Positions 1-7,957 of a DNA stretch of 48,540 bases are shown here, one piece after another (within the stretch, counting starts at the first letter, position 1; every line of letters starts with the position of its first letter). A program made the position numbers and the translations under genes. Source of the DNA: an uncultured Pseudomonadales bacterium (GTDB lineage: Bacteria > Pseudomonadota > Gammaproteobacteria > Pseudomonadales > Azotimanducaceae); contig CALHVX010000079.1 of assembly GCA_938036875.1 (NCBI GenBank), positions 1-48,540 on the forward strand, given 5' to 3'. The notes beneath the pieces are model-generated. The model had not been told where the DNA came from. It made no database searches and saw nothing but the letters and a program-made list of their open reading frames with translations.

Positions 1-1275
1 ACCCGCATCATCGAGCTAGATAGAGGCAACCTAAACTCTTACGAAGGCAGCTACGCGAGCTACAAAACACGAAAAGCAGCAGAGCTAGCCGCAGAAGAAG
101 AGGCAGCACGAAAGTTCGATAAGAACCTAGCGCAAGAAGAGGTTTGGATACGCCAAGGGATCAAGGCCCGCCGCACTCGCAACGAAGGTCGGGTGAGACG
201 CTTAGAGTCTCTGCGCAAAGAACGTTCTGAACGTCGCAGCCGCCAGGGCCAGGTGTCCATGGCGCTGGATAAAGGCGAAGCGTCTGGCAAACGTGTGATA
301 GAGCTCGACGGCGTGTCCTTTGCTTACACGCCGGACAGTGCACCTATCGTTAAAAATTTCTCAACGCTAATTCAACGCGGCGACCGCATCGGTATCATCG
401 GTGCCAACGGTACGGGTAAAACCACCCTACTGCGCTTGTTGCTCAAAACCTTAGAGCCGACTAGCGGTGAGGTAGAACACGGCACCAGTCTAAAAATTGC
501 TTACTTTGACCAAGAGCGAGCGGTGCTCAATCTAGAGCAAACCGTAAGAGACAACTTAAGCGAAGGTTCCGACACCATCACTATTGGCGACAAATCTCGC
601 CATGTGGTCAGCTACCTAAGTGATTTTCTATTTTCGCCAGCACGCATCCACTCGCCGGTGAAAACCTTATCCGGCGGCGAGCGCAACCGGCTGCTGTTGG
701 CCAAACTGTTTGCCAAGCCCGCTAACCTATTGGTACTGGACGAACCGACCAACGATCTCGATGTAGAAACGCTGGAACTGCTTGAAGAGCTGCTGCTAGA
801 TTTCCCCGGCACTTTGTTGCTGGTTAGCCACGATCGTAGCTTCCTCGATAGCACCGTAACGCAAACGTTCATTCTAGAGCCCGGCGGGCATGTACAAGAG
901 TTTGTGGGCGGTTACACCGATTGGCACAACTACAAGCTGGGGCTCGAGGAGAAAAGCAGCGCACAAAAGAGCAACGCAAAAGCCAACGCTAAACATAGGG
1001 TTAGCAAAACCAAACCAACGCCTGCGCAAGACAGCGCAGCGAAAAATACCCCGGCAAAGAAAAAGCTCAGCAACAAAGAGCAAATGGAGCTGAATAAGCT
1101 CCCCCAGCGCATAGAAAAGCTGGAGCAACAACAGCAGACGCTCACCGAGAAGATCAGCGAGCCAGACTTCTATCAACAAGAGCAACCCAAGATTCAGGCT
1201 AGCCTGGATGAGCTGACCAAAATTGAGGCAGAGTTACAGCTGGTGTATCAACGTTGGGAAGAGCTAGAGACTTAA
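1..1275 (+). CDS. uup: ABC-F family ATPase Uup, 3' part
   Basis: The reading frame is open from base 1, so the 5' end lies outside the window. The visible part starts in the linker between the two ATPase domains, with the basic RQGIKARRTRNEGRV segment typical of Uup. The second ATP-binding domain follows, with Walker A GANGTGKTT, signature LSGGERNR and Walker B LVLDEPTNDLD. A charged, Lys/Gln-rich C-terminal coiled coil closes the protein, as in Uup rather than EttA or YheS. There are no membrane segments, as expected for ABC-F proteins, which act on ribosomes or branched DNA. Uup of E. coli is linked to precise excision of transposons and to ribosome function. The stop lies two bases before a possible ATG for the next gene. 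Confidence 0.95.
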   Translation, partial: TRIIELDRGNLNSYEGSYASYKTRKAAELAAEEEAARKFDKNLAQEEVWIRQGIKARRTRNEGRVRRLESLRKERSERRSRQGQVSMALDKGEASGKRVIELDGVSFAYTPDSAPIVKNFSTLIQRGDRIGIIGANGTGKTTLLRLLLKTLEPTSGEVEHGTSLKIAYFDQERAVLNLEQTVRDNLSEGSDTITIGDKSRHVVSYLSDFLFSPARIHSPVKTLSGGERNRLLLAKLFAKPANLLVLDEPTNDLDVETLELLEELLLDFPGTLLLVSHDRSFLDSTVTQTFILEPGGHVQEFVGGYTDWHNYKLGLEEKSSAQKSNAKANAKHRVSKTKPTPAQDSAAKNTPAKKKLSNKEQMELNKLPQRIEKLEQQQQTLTEKISEPDFYQQEQPKIQASLDELTKIEAELQLVYQRWEELET

Positions 1276-1277
1276 CC

Positions 1278-1322
1278 ATGTCTGTTTCTACTCCACTTAA
1301 CCAGCCATGGGTCACCGGCTAA
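1278..1322 (+). other. 14-codon open frame in phase with the MFS gene, ended by TAA
   Basis: An ATG two bases after the uup stop opens a frame reading MSVSTPLNQPWVTG and then TAA at 1320-1322. This frame is exactly in phase with the MFS transporter that begins at the next codon, TTG 1323. Either it is a leader peptide whose stop allows re-initiation at the abutting TTG, or the TAA is a nonsense change in the true N-terminus of the transporter. The upstream GGAAGAGC (1257-1264) is only a weak ribosome-binding site. Confidence 0.4.
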
Positions 1323-2582
1323 TTGCTCGCCTCCGCAACCAGTAGATTTCATCACGGTTGGCGTATGGTTGCCGTTGCCTTCTTTGTCGACTTTGTCGCG
1401 GTTGGTTTTTTCTTCTACTCCTATGGTGTGTTCTTCAAAGCCATCGCCGCAGAGTTTGGCGGCTCTCGTCTTGGGGTTTCTCTGGGCATCACCATTACCA
1501 GTGCGGTTGGCGCACTGGCTGCACCGCTCATTGGCCACGCCTTAGATCGATACCCGTTGAAACGGGTCATTGGCGCTGGCACCCTCTTTATGAGCATCGG
1601 TTTCTTTGCGCTATCTCAGGTGCGCACGCAGCTGGAGTTTTACTTAGCCCTTGGCGCCTTTATCGGCATTGGTGCGAGCGCCATGGGCGGCCTGGCAACC
1701 GCCAAACTAGTGGCCAACTGGTTCACCCGCAAACGCGGGTTTGCCCTCGGCATTGCCGCAACCGGTATTTCTGCATCCGGTGTTGTCATGCCATTAATCA
1801 GTGCAGAGCTCATTGAGGCTTATGGTTGGCGCCAAGGGTTTTTGCTCTTCGGTGGGTTCACCACCTTGATCGTGTTGCCGCTCGTAAGCGCATTGGTCAT
1901 CTCGGCGCCGGAAGATATTGGCTTACTCCCTGATGGTGGTCGATCAACCCCACCGCCGCCTAACCCTGCTGAAAAAGTAGAGGTAACTCCGGCTCCTATC
2001 GACGCCCCTCGCCCGCTGTTAAGAGAGCGCAATTTTTGGGTGTTGGTCAGCGTGGTCGGCTTGCTGTTCTGCTGTCAGAGCGCAACCCTGACCCACATGG
2101 TGCCTAGGGTGACGGACTCAGGGTTATCTCTACAAACGGCATCGCTCGTGATGTCGTTGTGCGCCGGTATGGGCATTCTAGGCAAACTGTCCTTTGGGTG
2201 GCTGGCGGATCATTGGCGGGCCCGCAACGCGGTCTGGTTCACCATCTTGTGCCAGATCTGTGGGCAACTGCTGATGTTTAACACCGAAACCCTCTGGATG
2301 TTTGCCATAGGTGCCGGTCTCTTCGGTTACGGCATGGGTGGCGTGGTGCCACTGCAAGGGGCCTTGGTCGGGCAGATGTTTGGTCGAGAGCGTTTTGGCA
2401 AAGCCCTAGGCGGCATGCGACAAGCCATGTTCCCGCTGCAGATTGCCGGTGTGCCCTTAGCGGGTTGGGTATTTGATAAAACCGGCAGCTACGACCCAGC
2501 GTTCAGCTTCTTTTTGGTGCTGTATGTCATTGCTGGTCTGGCGGCCTTTGGCTTTGACGAAAGTCGACGCGAGCGCGGCTAG
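1323..2582 (+). CDS. MFS transporter (monocarboxylate/oxalate-type)
   Basis: A 419-residue polytopic membrane protein with about 12 hydrophobic segments and a proline-rich central loop around residues 200-235 (STPPPPNPAEKVEV). It resembles the OFA/monocarboxylate-porter branch of the major facilitator superfamily: an N-terminal HHGWRMVAVAFFVDFVAVG helix, the GHALDRYPLKR loop after helix 2 and an R-K-R-rich loop (NWFTRKRGFALG). The substrate cannot be read from sequence. The start is doubtful. TTG 1323 directly follows an in-frame TAA and has no good Shine-Dalgarno, and ATG 1365 would cut into the conserved first helix. The gene follows uup closely and may be cotranscribed with it. Confidence 0.85.
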   Translation: MLASATSRFHHGWRMVAVAFFVDFVAVGFFFYSYGVFFKAIAAEFGGSRLGVSLGITITSAVGALAAPLIGHALDRYPLKRVIGAGTLFMSIGFFALSQVRTQLEFYLALGAFIGIGASAMGGLATAKLVANWFTRKRGFALGIAATGISASGVVMPLISAELIEAYGWRQGFLLFGGFTTLIVLPLVSALVISAPEDIGLLPDGGRSTPPPPNPAEKVEVTPAPIDAPRPLLRERNFWVLVSVVGLLFCCQSATLTHMVPRVTDSGLSLQTASLVMSLCAGMGILGKLSFGWLADHWRARNAVWFTILCQICGQLLMFNTETLWMFAIGAGLFGYGMGGVVPLQGALVGQMFGRERFGKALGGMRQAMFPLQIAGVPLAGWVFDKTGSYDPAFSFFLVLYVIAGLAAFGFDESRRERG

Positions 2583-2665
2583 GCCTAACACGCCACAACC
2601 CTAACTGGGCTATAGTATCTAGCAACACGGCGGCCCAACGTCCGCTGGCCAACTTAGAGGGCGGC

Positions 2666-3907
2666 ATGAGCACAACTCCTAACTCAACGTCCGCACCCAC
2701 GCCTGTTCTCAACAACCCGCAATTTCGCGCCTACCTCGGCACCACCGCATTCACAGGCATGGCCTTTGCCATGCAGCAACTGCTCATTAGCTGGCTGCTG
2801 ATTGGTGTCCTGCTGCTACCTGCAAACCAAGTGGGTCCACTCCAAGCGTTGATGGGGATACCGGGTATATTCTTGATGCTCTGGGGTGGCGCTAGCGCAG
2901 ACCGTCGCGATCCTCGCGTGATGTTGGCGCTCGTCTATATCACTGCAACCTTGTGCCCGCTAGGCTTAATCGCGGCGGTACAGATGGGCTATCTGAACTT
3001 GGTCAGCGTGACCTTGTGGGGACTGGGCATGAGCGTGGTCATGTCGTTCTCTATGCCCGCCCAGCAAGCCATCCTCAATCGAGTTGCCGGCAGCTCTATC
3101 CAACAAGGGGTATCTGCGGCCACGGCCATGGGTTTTGTGGTGCAGATGGTGGGGTTAAGCATTGCTGGTCAACTCGACAAAGTGGGTTTATCAACCGTGC
3201 TCGGCGTGCAAGCCGTATGTTTGGCCTTGGGGGCCATGTTGATTCACCGTATTAGCGCCCAACCCGTAAACACCCCACCCAGGCAAGAGTCTGCGCTGCG
3301 AAGCACCTGGGAAGGTTTGCTTGCCACGCGCCGCAACAAGGTGGTGTTTGAGCTGCTGACCATTAACTTTGTTTCTAGCATTTTCAATGCCGGCGCTTTT
3401 ATGACCGCCTTCCCTTTTATTATCAAGCGAGTGTATGACGGCGACGCCGCACTACTCGCACTGATGATGATTGTGTTTTACGCCGGTGCCACGGTTTCCA
3501 ACCTAGTCATGTTTAAAATTATGCCGCTGCGTCAACCCGGGCGTTTGTTCTTGCTCATGCAACTGTCGCGTATGGTGATCTTGTATCTGCTGTGGATCGA
3601 ACCAAGTTGGTGGTTGCTGGTTGTCGCCATTGTCGGTTGGGGCGTGAACATGGGGTTCACTACCACTCTAGCGCGCACCATAGTGCAAGAGTCCGCGGAG
3701 CCCGAGTATCGCGGGCGTATGCTTAGCGTCTTCACCTTGGGCATGATGGGTAGTGCCCCCATTGGCGCCATTGTCTTAGGTGGCATCATCGAAGCCTACG
3801 GTACGCTCAACGCCCTGCTGCCGGCCATCATTGTCTCTTTGCTACTGTGCACTTACGGGGTCTTGGCAACCAGCCTGTGGAGTTACCGTTCACCTAGCGC
3901 TACCTAA
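2666..3907 (+). CDS. MFS transporter (EntS/MFS_3-like)
   Basis: A 413-residue membrane protein with about 12 predicted helices. It keeps the MFS loop GGASADRRDPRVML after helix 2 and a second cytoplasmic Arg-containing loop (QESAEPEYRGRMLS) in the C-terminal half. The latter arrangement, EYRGRMLSVF, is typical of the MFS_3 group that includes the enterobactin exporter EntS and related drug or siderophore exporters. The ATG is preceded by GAGGGCGG at a workable distance, so this start is well supported. An AT-rich TATAGTAT sits in the 83-base gap after the previous MFS gene and could be a -10 element. Direction of transport and substrate are unknown. Confidence 0.85.
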   Translation: MSTTPNSTSAPTPVLNNPQFRAYLGTTAFTGMAFAMQQLLISWLLIGVLLLPANQVGPLQALMGIPGIFLMLWGGASADRRDPRVMLALVYITATLCPLGLIAAVQMGYLNLVSVTLWGLGMSVVMSFSMPAQQAILNRVAGSSIQQGVSAATAMGFVVQMVGLSIAGQLDKVGLSTVLGVQAVCLALGAMLIHRISAQPVNTPPRQESALRSTWEGLLATRRNKVVFELLTINFVSSIFNAGAFMTAFPFIIKRVYDGDAALLALMMIVFYAGATVSNLVMFKIMPLRQPGRLFLLMQLSRMVILYLLWIEPSWWLLVVAIVGWGVNMGFTTTLARTIVQESAEPEYRGRMLSVFTLGMMGSAPIGAIVLGGIIEAYGTLNALLPAIIVSLLLCTYGVLATSLWSYRSPSAT

Positions 3908-3963
3908 CCCAACAGGTTACATTCAGGTGGCACAGCTTACTTATTCAACAGGGTGGACAGTCG

Positions 3964-4350
3964 ATGGAACCATTAACCAAAAACAGCAGCGCTGTGGATG
4001 TGATCAAACGTTTTTGGCATATCCAAGATGCCGGTGACTACACCAAAGTGGTTCCGCTATTTGCCGAGGATGCGGTCTTGGTTGATCCGTTTTTTGGCAC
4101 CTTCACCGGGCGCGAAGCCATTGCTGGCTTCATGGCAAAAATGGTGCAAGAGATGGGCGATCAAAAAACCAGCTTCACGCTACGCGAGGTAGACGGGGGC
4201 GGCGAGGTTGCTTGGGCTCAGTGGACGGCACACACGGCCGCCGGTGACATAGAAGGTTGCGGCCTTTACCGGGTGCGCAACGGCGAGATGACCTACTACA
4301 AAGACTACATGAATGCTGCTGGCGTCAGCGCCGACAACGTTAAGAACTAG
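3964..4350 (+). CDS. NTF2-like / SnoaL-like domain protein
   Basis: A 128-residue soluble protein with the cone-shaped NTF2-like pattern. An N-terminal helix (VIKRFWHIQDAGDYTKVVPLF) is followed by AEDAVLVDPFFGTFTGREAIAGFM and then alternating beta strands (GGEVAWAQWTAHTA and GCGLYRVRNGEMTYYKDYMN). This fold holds ketosteroid-isomerase-like enzymes and non-catalytic ligand binders. The DYTKVVPLFAEDAVLVDP motif with FxGxxAI matches the SnoaL-like nuclear-transport-factor group. GGGTGGACAG lies just upstream of the ATG. It precedes the nitronate monooxygenase by six bases, so the two probably share a transcript, but no function is assigned. Confidence 0.75.
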   Translation: MEPLTKNSSAVDVIKRFWHIQDAGDYTKVVPLFAEDAVLVDPFFGTFTGREAIAGFMAKMVQEMGDQKTSFTLREVDGGGEVAWAQWTAHTAAGDIEGCGLYRVRNGEMTYYKDYMNAAGVSADNVKN

Positions 4351-4356
4351 CCCAGC

Positions 4357-5466
4357 GTGACGTCTCACCAATCACGCTGGCGTGATACCCGCTACCTCGA
4401 CGCCTTGGGTTTAAACAGCCCCATATTGCAAGCACCGATGGCCGGATCCAACGATGCGGCTCTAGCCATTGCGGTCAGTTCTGCCGGTGGTCTAGGTAGC
4501 ATTCCCGCAGGCATGCTCAATGCAGATCAAGTACGCCAAGGTATCAACGATATTCGAGCGCAAACCGGCGCCCCTTTTGGGGTTAACTTTTTTTGCCATC
4601 AAACGCCAACACCTGATGCCGCAACCAATGCACAGTGGTTGCAGCACCTTACTCCCTACTTCAACGAATTTGATCTAGCGGATGCGTTGCCAGAAATCGT
4701 CGCCACTCGATTTCCATTTGACGAAGCCCTTTGCGAGTTAATGGTGGAACTGCACCCGGCAGTGGTGAGTTTCCACTACGGTTTGCCAAAACCCCAGTTC
4801 GTGGAAGCACTCAAAGCGGCTGGCTGTTTTATTCAAAGCACGGCAACTACCGTAGAAGAAGCGGTTTGGCTGGAGCAACAAGGCGCCCAGGCCATCATCG
4901 CCCAAGGTGCAGAAGCCGGTGGCCATCGAGGTGTGTTTCTACACACCGAAACCAACAACCAAGTACAGAGCCAAATTGGCACCATGGCGTTGATCCCCCA
5001 GGTGGTGGATGCGGTGAGCGTACCCGTGATTGCAACCGGCGGGATTGCCGATGCCCGGGGCATTGCGGCCGCATTGTTGCTTGGCGCCAGCGCGGTGCAA
5101 CTGGGCACAAGATTTTTGTTTTGCGAGCAAGCAACCATCAGCGCCGGCTATCGAGCCGCGCTAGAACAAGCCAGCGCTCAAGATACCCGGGTCACCAACG
5201 TGCTTAGCGGTAGGCCAGCTCGTGGGCTACACAACCGGTTGATTGATGAGCTTGGCCCCATCAGCAGCCAAGCGCCCGCCTTTCCGCTGGCCACCTCAGC
5301 AAGCGCCCCGCTGCGCAAAGCCGCAGAGGCGAAAGGAGATATGGGTTTCTCCCCCATGTGGTCTGGCCAAGCGGTGACGGTAGGTCGAAACGCGCAGACC
5401 ACCACAGATGCACAGGTGCTGACGCTTGAGCTAGGTGAAGCAACTTTGGAGTTATTGGGCTGGTAG
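4357..5466 (+). CDS. nitronate monooxygenase family flavoprotein
   Basis: A 369-residue FMN-dependent TIM-barrel protein of the nitronate monooxygenase (2-nitropropane dioxygenase) family, which oxidises alkyl nitronates such as propionate-3-nitronate. The N-terminal LNSPILQAPMAG, the GGLGSIPAG loop (about residue 46), VSFHYGLP (about 137), GAEAGGHRG with the expected catalytic His (about 190), ATGGIADARGIAAALLLGA and QLGTRF give the FMN phosphate and base contacts in the usual order. Length fits the family. The start is a GTG six bases after the preceding stop. Family members include fatty-acid and polyketide relatives, so the physiological substrate is inferred only. Confidence 0.88.
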   Translation: MTSHQSRWRDTRYLDALGLNSPILQAPMAGSNDAALAIAVSSAGGLGSIPAGMLNADQVRQGINDIRAQTGAPFGVNFFCHQTPTPDAATNAQWLQHLTPYFNEFDLADALPEIVATRFPFDEALCELMVELHPAVVSFHYGLPKPQFVEALKAAGCFIQSTATTVEEAVWLEQQGAQAIIAQGAEAGGHRGVFLHTETNNQVQSQIGTMALIPQVVDAVSVPVIATGGIADARGIAAALLLGASAVQLGTRFLFCEQATISAGYRAALEQASAQDTRVTNVLSGRPARGLHNRLIDELGPISSQAPAFPLATSASAPLRKAAEAKGDMGFSPMWSGQAVTVGRNAQTTTDAQVLTLELGEATLELLGW

Positions 5467-5502
5467 CACGCTAGATCTTAGGGTCTGAAACAGGGAAGAA
5501 AT

Positions 5503-5578
5503 TGGTGGAGCCAGGCGGGATCGAACCGCCGACCTCCTGCGTGCCACGCAGGCGCTCTCCCAGCTGAGCTATGGCCCC
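5503..5578 (-). tRNA. tRNA-Ala (anticodon GGC)
   Basis: Read on the minus strand, a complete 76-nt cloverleaf is present. Acceptor stem GGGGCCA pairs with TGGCTCC and includes the G3:U70 wobble that identifies alanine tRNA. The anticodon loop GTGGCAC, in a CCTGC/GCAGG stem, gives anticodon GGC. The T-loop is TTCGATC, and the 3' CCA is encoded. The 3' end lies 36 bases after the nitronate monooxygenase stop, in convergent orientation. Confidence 0.97.
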
Positions 5579-5594
5579 TTCTTCGCGGGCGCAG

Positions 5595-5624
5595 TCTACA
5601 AGGTTAGTTGCGCTGCGCCAACAA
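5595..5624 (-). promoter_or_regulatory. promoter of tRNA-Ala
   Basis: On the minus strand a -35 TTGTTG (5619-5624) and a -10 TGTAGA (5595-5600) are separated by 18 bases. The GC-rich stretch between the -10 and the start of transcription resembles the discriminator of stringently controlled stable-RNA promoters. Transcription would begin about ten bases before the mature 5' end. Confidence 0.5.
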
Positions 5625-5627
5625 CCA

Positions 5628-5657
5628 ACCCGAGTCTTCTTCAAAAAAGACTCGGGT
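5628..5657. other. perfect 11-bp inverted repeat upstream of tRNA-Ala
   Basis: ACCCGAGTCTT (5628-5638) and AAGACTCGGGT (5647-5657) form an uninterrupted 11-bp stem with an 8-nt loop. No T-run follows on either strand, so it is not a standard terminator. It abuts the -35 of the tRNA promoter and the palindromic repeat on the other side. Confidence 0.5.
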
Positions 5658-5660
5658 ACT

Positions 5661-5789
5661 GACAATGATGGGGCCAGCAATGATGGGGTCAGAGCCAAGT
5701 GCCAGAGTCAAACATGTGGAGGTCCGGGTGATGTTTCCTATTTCTGACTCTGGCACTTGGCTCTGACCCCATCATTGCCCCCATTGTCC
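5661..5789. repeat. REP/MITE-like palindromic element
   Basis: Arms 5677-5710 and 5745-5778 are perfect 34-bp inverted repeats that begin GCAATGATGGGGTCAGAG. Inside them, AAACAT/ATGTTT (5710-5715 and 5731-5736) extend the stem, leaving a 15-nt GT-rich tip. Outside them, GACAATG-type sequence (5661 onwards) pairs imperfectly with CATTGTC (5783-5789). GGGGTCAGAG...CTCTGACCCC is a motif I associate with REP-type elements mobilised by RAYT transposases in gammaproteobacteria. No transposase is present in the window, so this would be a non-autonomous copy. Confidence 0.75.
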
Positions 5790-5800
5790 CCCGGCCAGGC

Positions 5801-5826
5801 AAAAAAATGCCCCGCCGAGGCGGGGC
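5801..5826 (-). terminator. intrinsic terminator, minus strand
   Basis: GCCCCGCC (5809-5816), a GA loop and GGCGGGGC (5819-5826) form an 8-bp GC stem. On the minus strand it is followed by A and seven Ts (5807-5801). On the plus strand it is followed by TAAAAAG, so it works only in the minus direction. No annotated minus-strand gene lies upstream of it before gltX at 8.7 kb. Confidence 0.7.
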
Positions 5827-6329
5827 TAAAAAGACAAGCAATCAACACAGGTGCTAGGAACCTGCGTCAAAGCAGCTCATTTATCATGGCCCTGTGGCCG
5901 GCCGATAGCAGTGGGGATTCTGTTAAATAATGTGCTCAGGTTGCTTACAGATTCGAGCAAGTTGCTCAAATTCAGTCTTTATTCAGCAATATCAATGACT
6001 TAGCGCTGTAAAATAAATGTTTTTGCCTAGACAAAGAAGGTTTGGCACGGTAAGGTCAGGCCTGAATCGAACTTGGGAGGGCCAAGTCGACATCAACAAA
6101 GACGCTCACTCGTCTTCAATAGTGCTCACAGCAGTTCGCCAGACGCACCAAATCAATAGGCTAGACCCAAAGAAAGCAATAGAAAACTAACCGCGCGATA
6201 GCCGGCTCCCAGCCACTACCGCATTGGACTTGATCCGCCATGAGAGGACAGGTACCGAGAAAGTAAAATGGCAGCACCGCCTACTCTTTCCGATGTTCTG
6301 TCATGGCCTGCCCATAGGAGTGGCATGCC
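5827..6329. other. intergenic region before panB; possible minus-strand small RNA
   Basis: No convincing protein gene was found in this 503-base stretch. The part next to the orphan terminator (about 5827-5950, minus strand) holds a further small hairpin, CAGGT/ACCTG (pairing bases near 5850 and 5862), and could be the body of a small RNA. A 13-bp palindrome, GAGCAAGTTGCTC, at 5955-5967 could be an operator. The panB ribosome-binding site AGGAG is at 6316-6320. No panB promoter is clear enough to call. Confidence 0.35.
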
Positions 6330-7145
6330 ATGAACACCAACAAAAAAGCTCGCAAACTAACCGCGCCAGAGTTCATCCGTCGCAAAGCCAGTGGCGAGAA
6401 GCTTTCCATGCTGACCTGTTACGACTTTTGGTCAGCCCAGATCCTTAACGATTCCCCCGTTGACTGCCTATTGGTGGGCGACAGCCTATCCATGGTGATG
6501 CACGGGCACGACTCCACCGTCTACGCCGACGTTGAGCTGATGGCCTTGCACGTCAAAGCGGTGAGTCGCGGTGCACCGAACAAATTCATCATTGGCGACA
6601 TGCCCTTTCTTGCCGCTCGCAAAGGCTTGGCACCCACCATGGATGCGGTTGGTGAGCTCATGCAAGCGGGCGCCAACTGCGTGAAGCTGGAAGGCGAGCT
6701 AGGCCAGCTAGACCTCATCCAGCACATCGTTGAATCCGGTGTCCCCGTGATGGGCCATTTAGGTCTAACCCCACAGTCTGTGGAAGCCTTTGGTGGTCAC
6801 AAAGTCCAAGGCAAAAGCGAAGCCGCTGCAAAGGCCATTATTGAATCCGCCAAGCGCTTAGAAGACGCCGGCGCCTTTGCCGTGGTCTTAGAATGTGTAC
6901 CCGCAGAGTTAGGCAAAGCGGTCACCGCACAGCTTTCGATCCCCACCATTGGGATCGGCGCCGGAGCTGATGTAGATGGCCAGGTGCTAGTGCTCCAAGA
7001 CATGCTCGGTATGACGCCGAACTTTAAGCCGAAGTTCTTGCGCCACTACGCTAACGGTCACCAAACGGTAGGTGACGCGGTTGCCAACTTTCATAGTGAT
7101 GTCCAAGCGGGCACCTTCCCTAACGAAGCGGAGTCATACGCATGA
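6330..7145 (+). CDS. panB: 3-methyl-2-oxobutanoate hydroxymethyltransferase
   Basis: First committed enzyme of pantothenate synthesis. It transfers a hydroxymethyl group from 5,10-methylene-THF to 2-ketoisovalerate, giving ketopantoate. The protein has 271 residues against about 264 in E. coli. Diagnostic stretches are KLSMLTCYDFWSAQI, VGDSLSMVMHGHDSTV (metal and substrate site), GDMPF, NCVKLEGE, PVMGHLGLTPQSVEAFGG, ECVPAELG, IPTIGIGAG and the near-C-terminal GMTPNFKPKFLRHYA. ATG 6330 has AGGAG nine bases upstream, which sets it apart from an out-of-frame ATG at 6325. The stop overlaps the panC start by four bases (ATGA), indicating translational coupling. Confidence 0.97.
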   Translation: MNTNKKARKLTAPEFIRRKASGEKLSMLTCYDFWSAQILNDSPVDCLLVGDSLSMVMHGHDSTVYADVELMALHVKAVSRGAPNKFIIGDMPFLAARKGLAPTMDAVGELMQAGANCVKLEGELGQLDLIQHIVESGVPVMGHLGLTPQSVEAFGGHKVQGKSEAAAKAIIESAKRLEDAGAFAVVLECVPAELGKAVTAQLSIPTIGIGAGADVDGQVLVLQDMLGMTPNFKPKFLRHYANGHQTVGDAVANFHSDVQAGTFPNEAESYA

Positions 7146-7957
7146 AGGTCATAAAAAGCGCTCGCACTTATCAAATGCTGCGCAAAAGCCTGTATGGGCG
7201 CGTTGGCTTTGTTGCAACTATGGGTGCACTGCACGATGGTCACGCCTCGCTGATGCGACGTAGCATTGCCGAAAACGCTCACACCGTGCTGAGCATCTAT
7301 GTCAACCCAACCCAGTTCAACAACGCCAGCGATCTCGATAGCTACCCCGACACTCTAGATGCGGACTTAGCGCTGGCAGAAAGCCTAGGCGTTGATGTGG
7401 TGCTGTTGCCCCAATACGACGAGCTGTATGCGGATGACTACAGATACAGCGTGGTGGAATCCGAATTTTCCAATGATCTGTGTGGTGCGCACCGCCCTGG
7501 GCACTTTACCGGCGTGCTAACCGTGGTCATGAAGCTACTAAACTTGGTGCGCGCTGAACGTGCGTACTTTGGTGAAAAGGACTACCAACAGTTCCGTTTG
7601 ATTCGCGATATGTGTGATGCGTTTTTTATGGATGTAACCATCGTGCCCTGCCCCACCATCCGCGAGGACGACGGCTTAGCCATGAGCTCGCGCAACTTAC
7701 GCTTGACCGCTGAGGACCGAGCCTTAGCACCTACCTTTAGCAAGCTGCTCCGAACACCAGGGTCGGATGCGCACATTGCTGATCTGTTAGCCGCAGAAGG
7801 GTTTGACGTAGACTACGTTAAGAGCATTGGACGCCGTCGCTACGGTGCGGCAAGCTTAGGCAGCGAGCAAAATGAGGTACGCCTGATCGACAACGTACCC
7901 AAACCCAAAGCACAAGAAACCCAATCTCAACCCGACTCCATCGCGGAAGCCAGCTAA
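7142..7957 (+). CDS. panC: pantothenate synthetase, short form
   Basis: Condenses pantoate with beta-alanine using ATP through a pantoyl-adenylate. The nucleotidyl-transferase core is intact: FVATMGALHDGHASL (HxGH-type motif), SIYVNPTQFNN, GHFTGVLTVVMKLL, YFGEKDYQQ and GLAMSSRNLRL. The C-terminal part after SSRN is shorter than in the E. coli enzyme. The usual helical domain is reduced, and the chain ends in a low-complexity Pro/Lys/Gln-rich tail of about 20 residues after EVRLIDN. Short PanC forms are known to me from Francisella-type gammaproteobacteria. It overlaps panB by ATGA, and its TAA stop shares a base with the coaX ATG. Confidence 0.95.
   Translation: MKVIKSARTYQMLRKSLYGRVGFVATMGALHDGHASLMRRSIAENAHTVLSIYVNPTQFNNASDLDSYPDTLDADLALAESLGVDVVLLPQYDELYADDYRYSVVESEFSNDLCGAHRPGHFTGVLTVVMKLLNLVRAERAYFGEKDYQQFRLIRDMCDAFFMDVTIVPCPTIREDDGLAMSSRNLRLTAEDRALAPTFSKLLRTPGSDAHIADLLAAEGFDVDYVKSIGRRRYGAASLGSEQNEVRLIDNVPKPKAQETQSQPDSIAEAS

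Noticed and set aside
5471-5698. Minus-strand frame covering the tRNA-Ala gene
   Set aside because: It reads through the tRNA and the inverted repeat; the tRNA is unambiguous.
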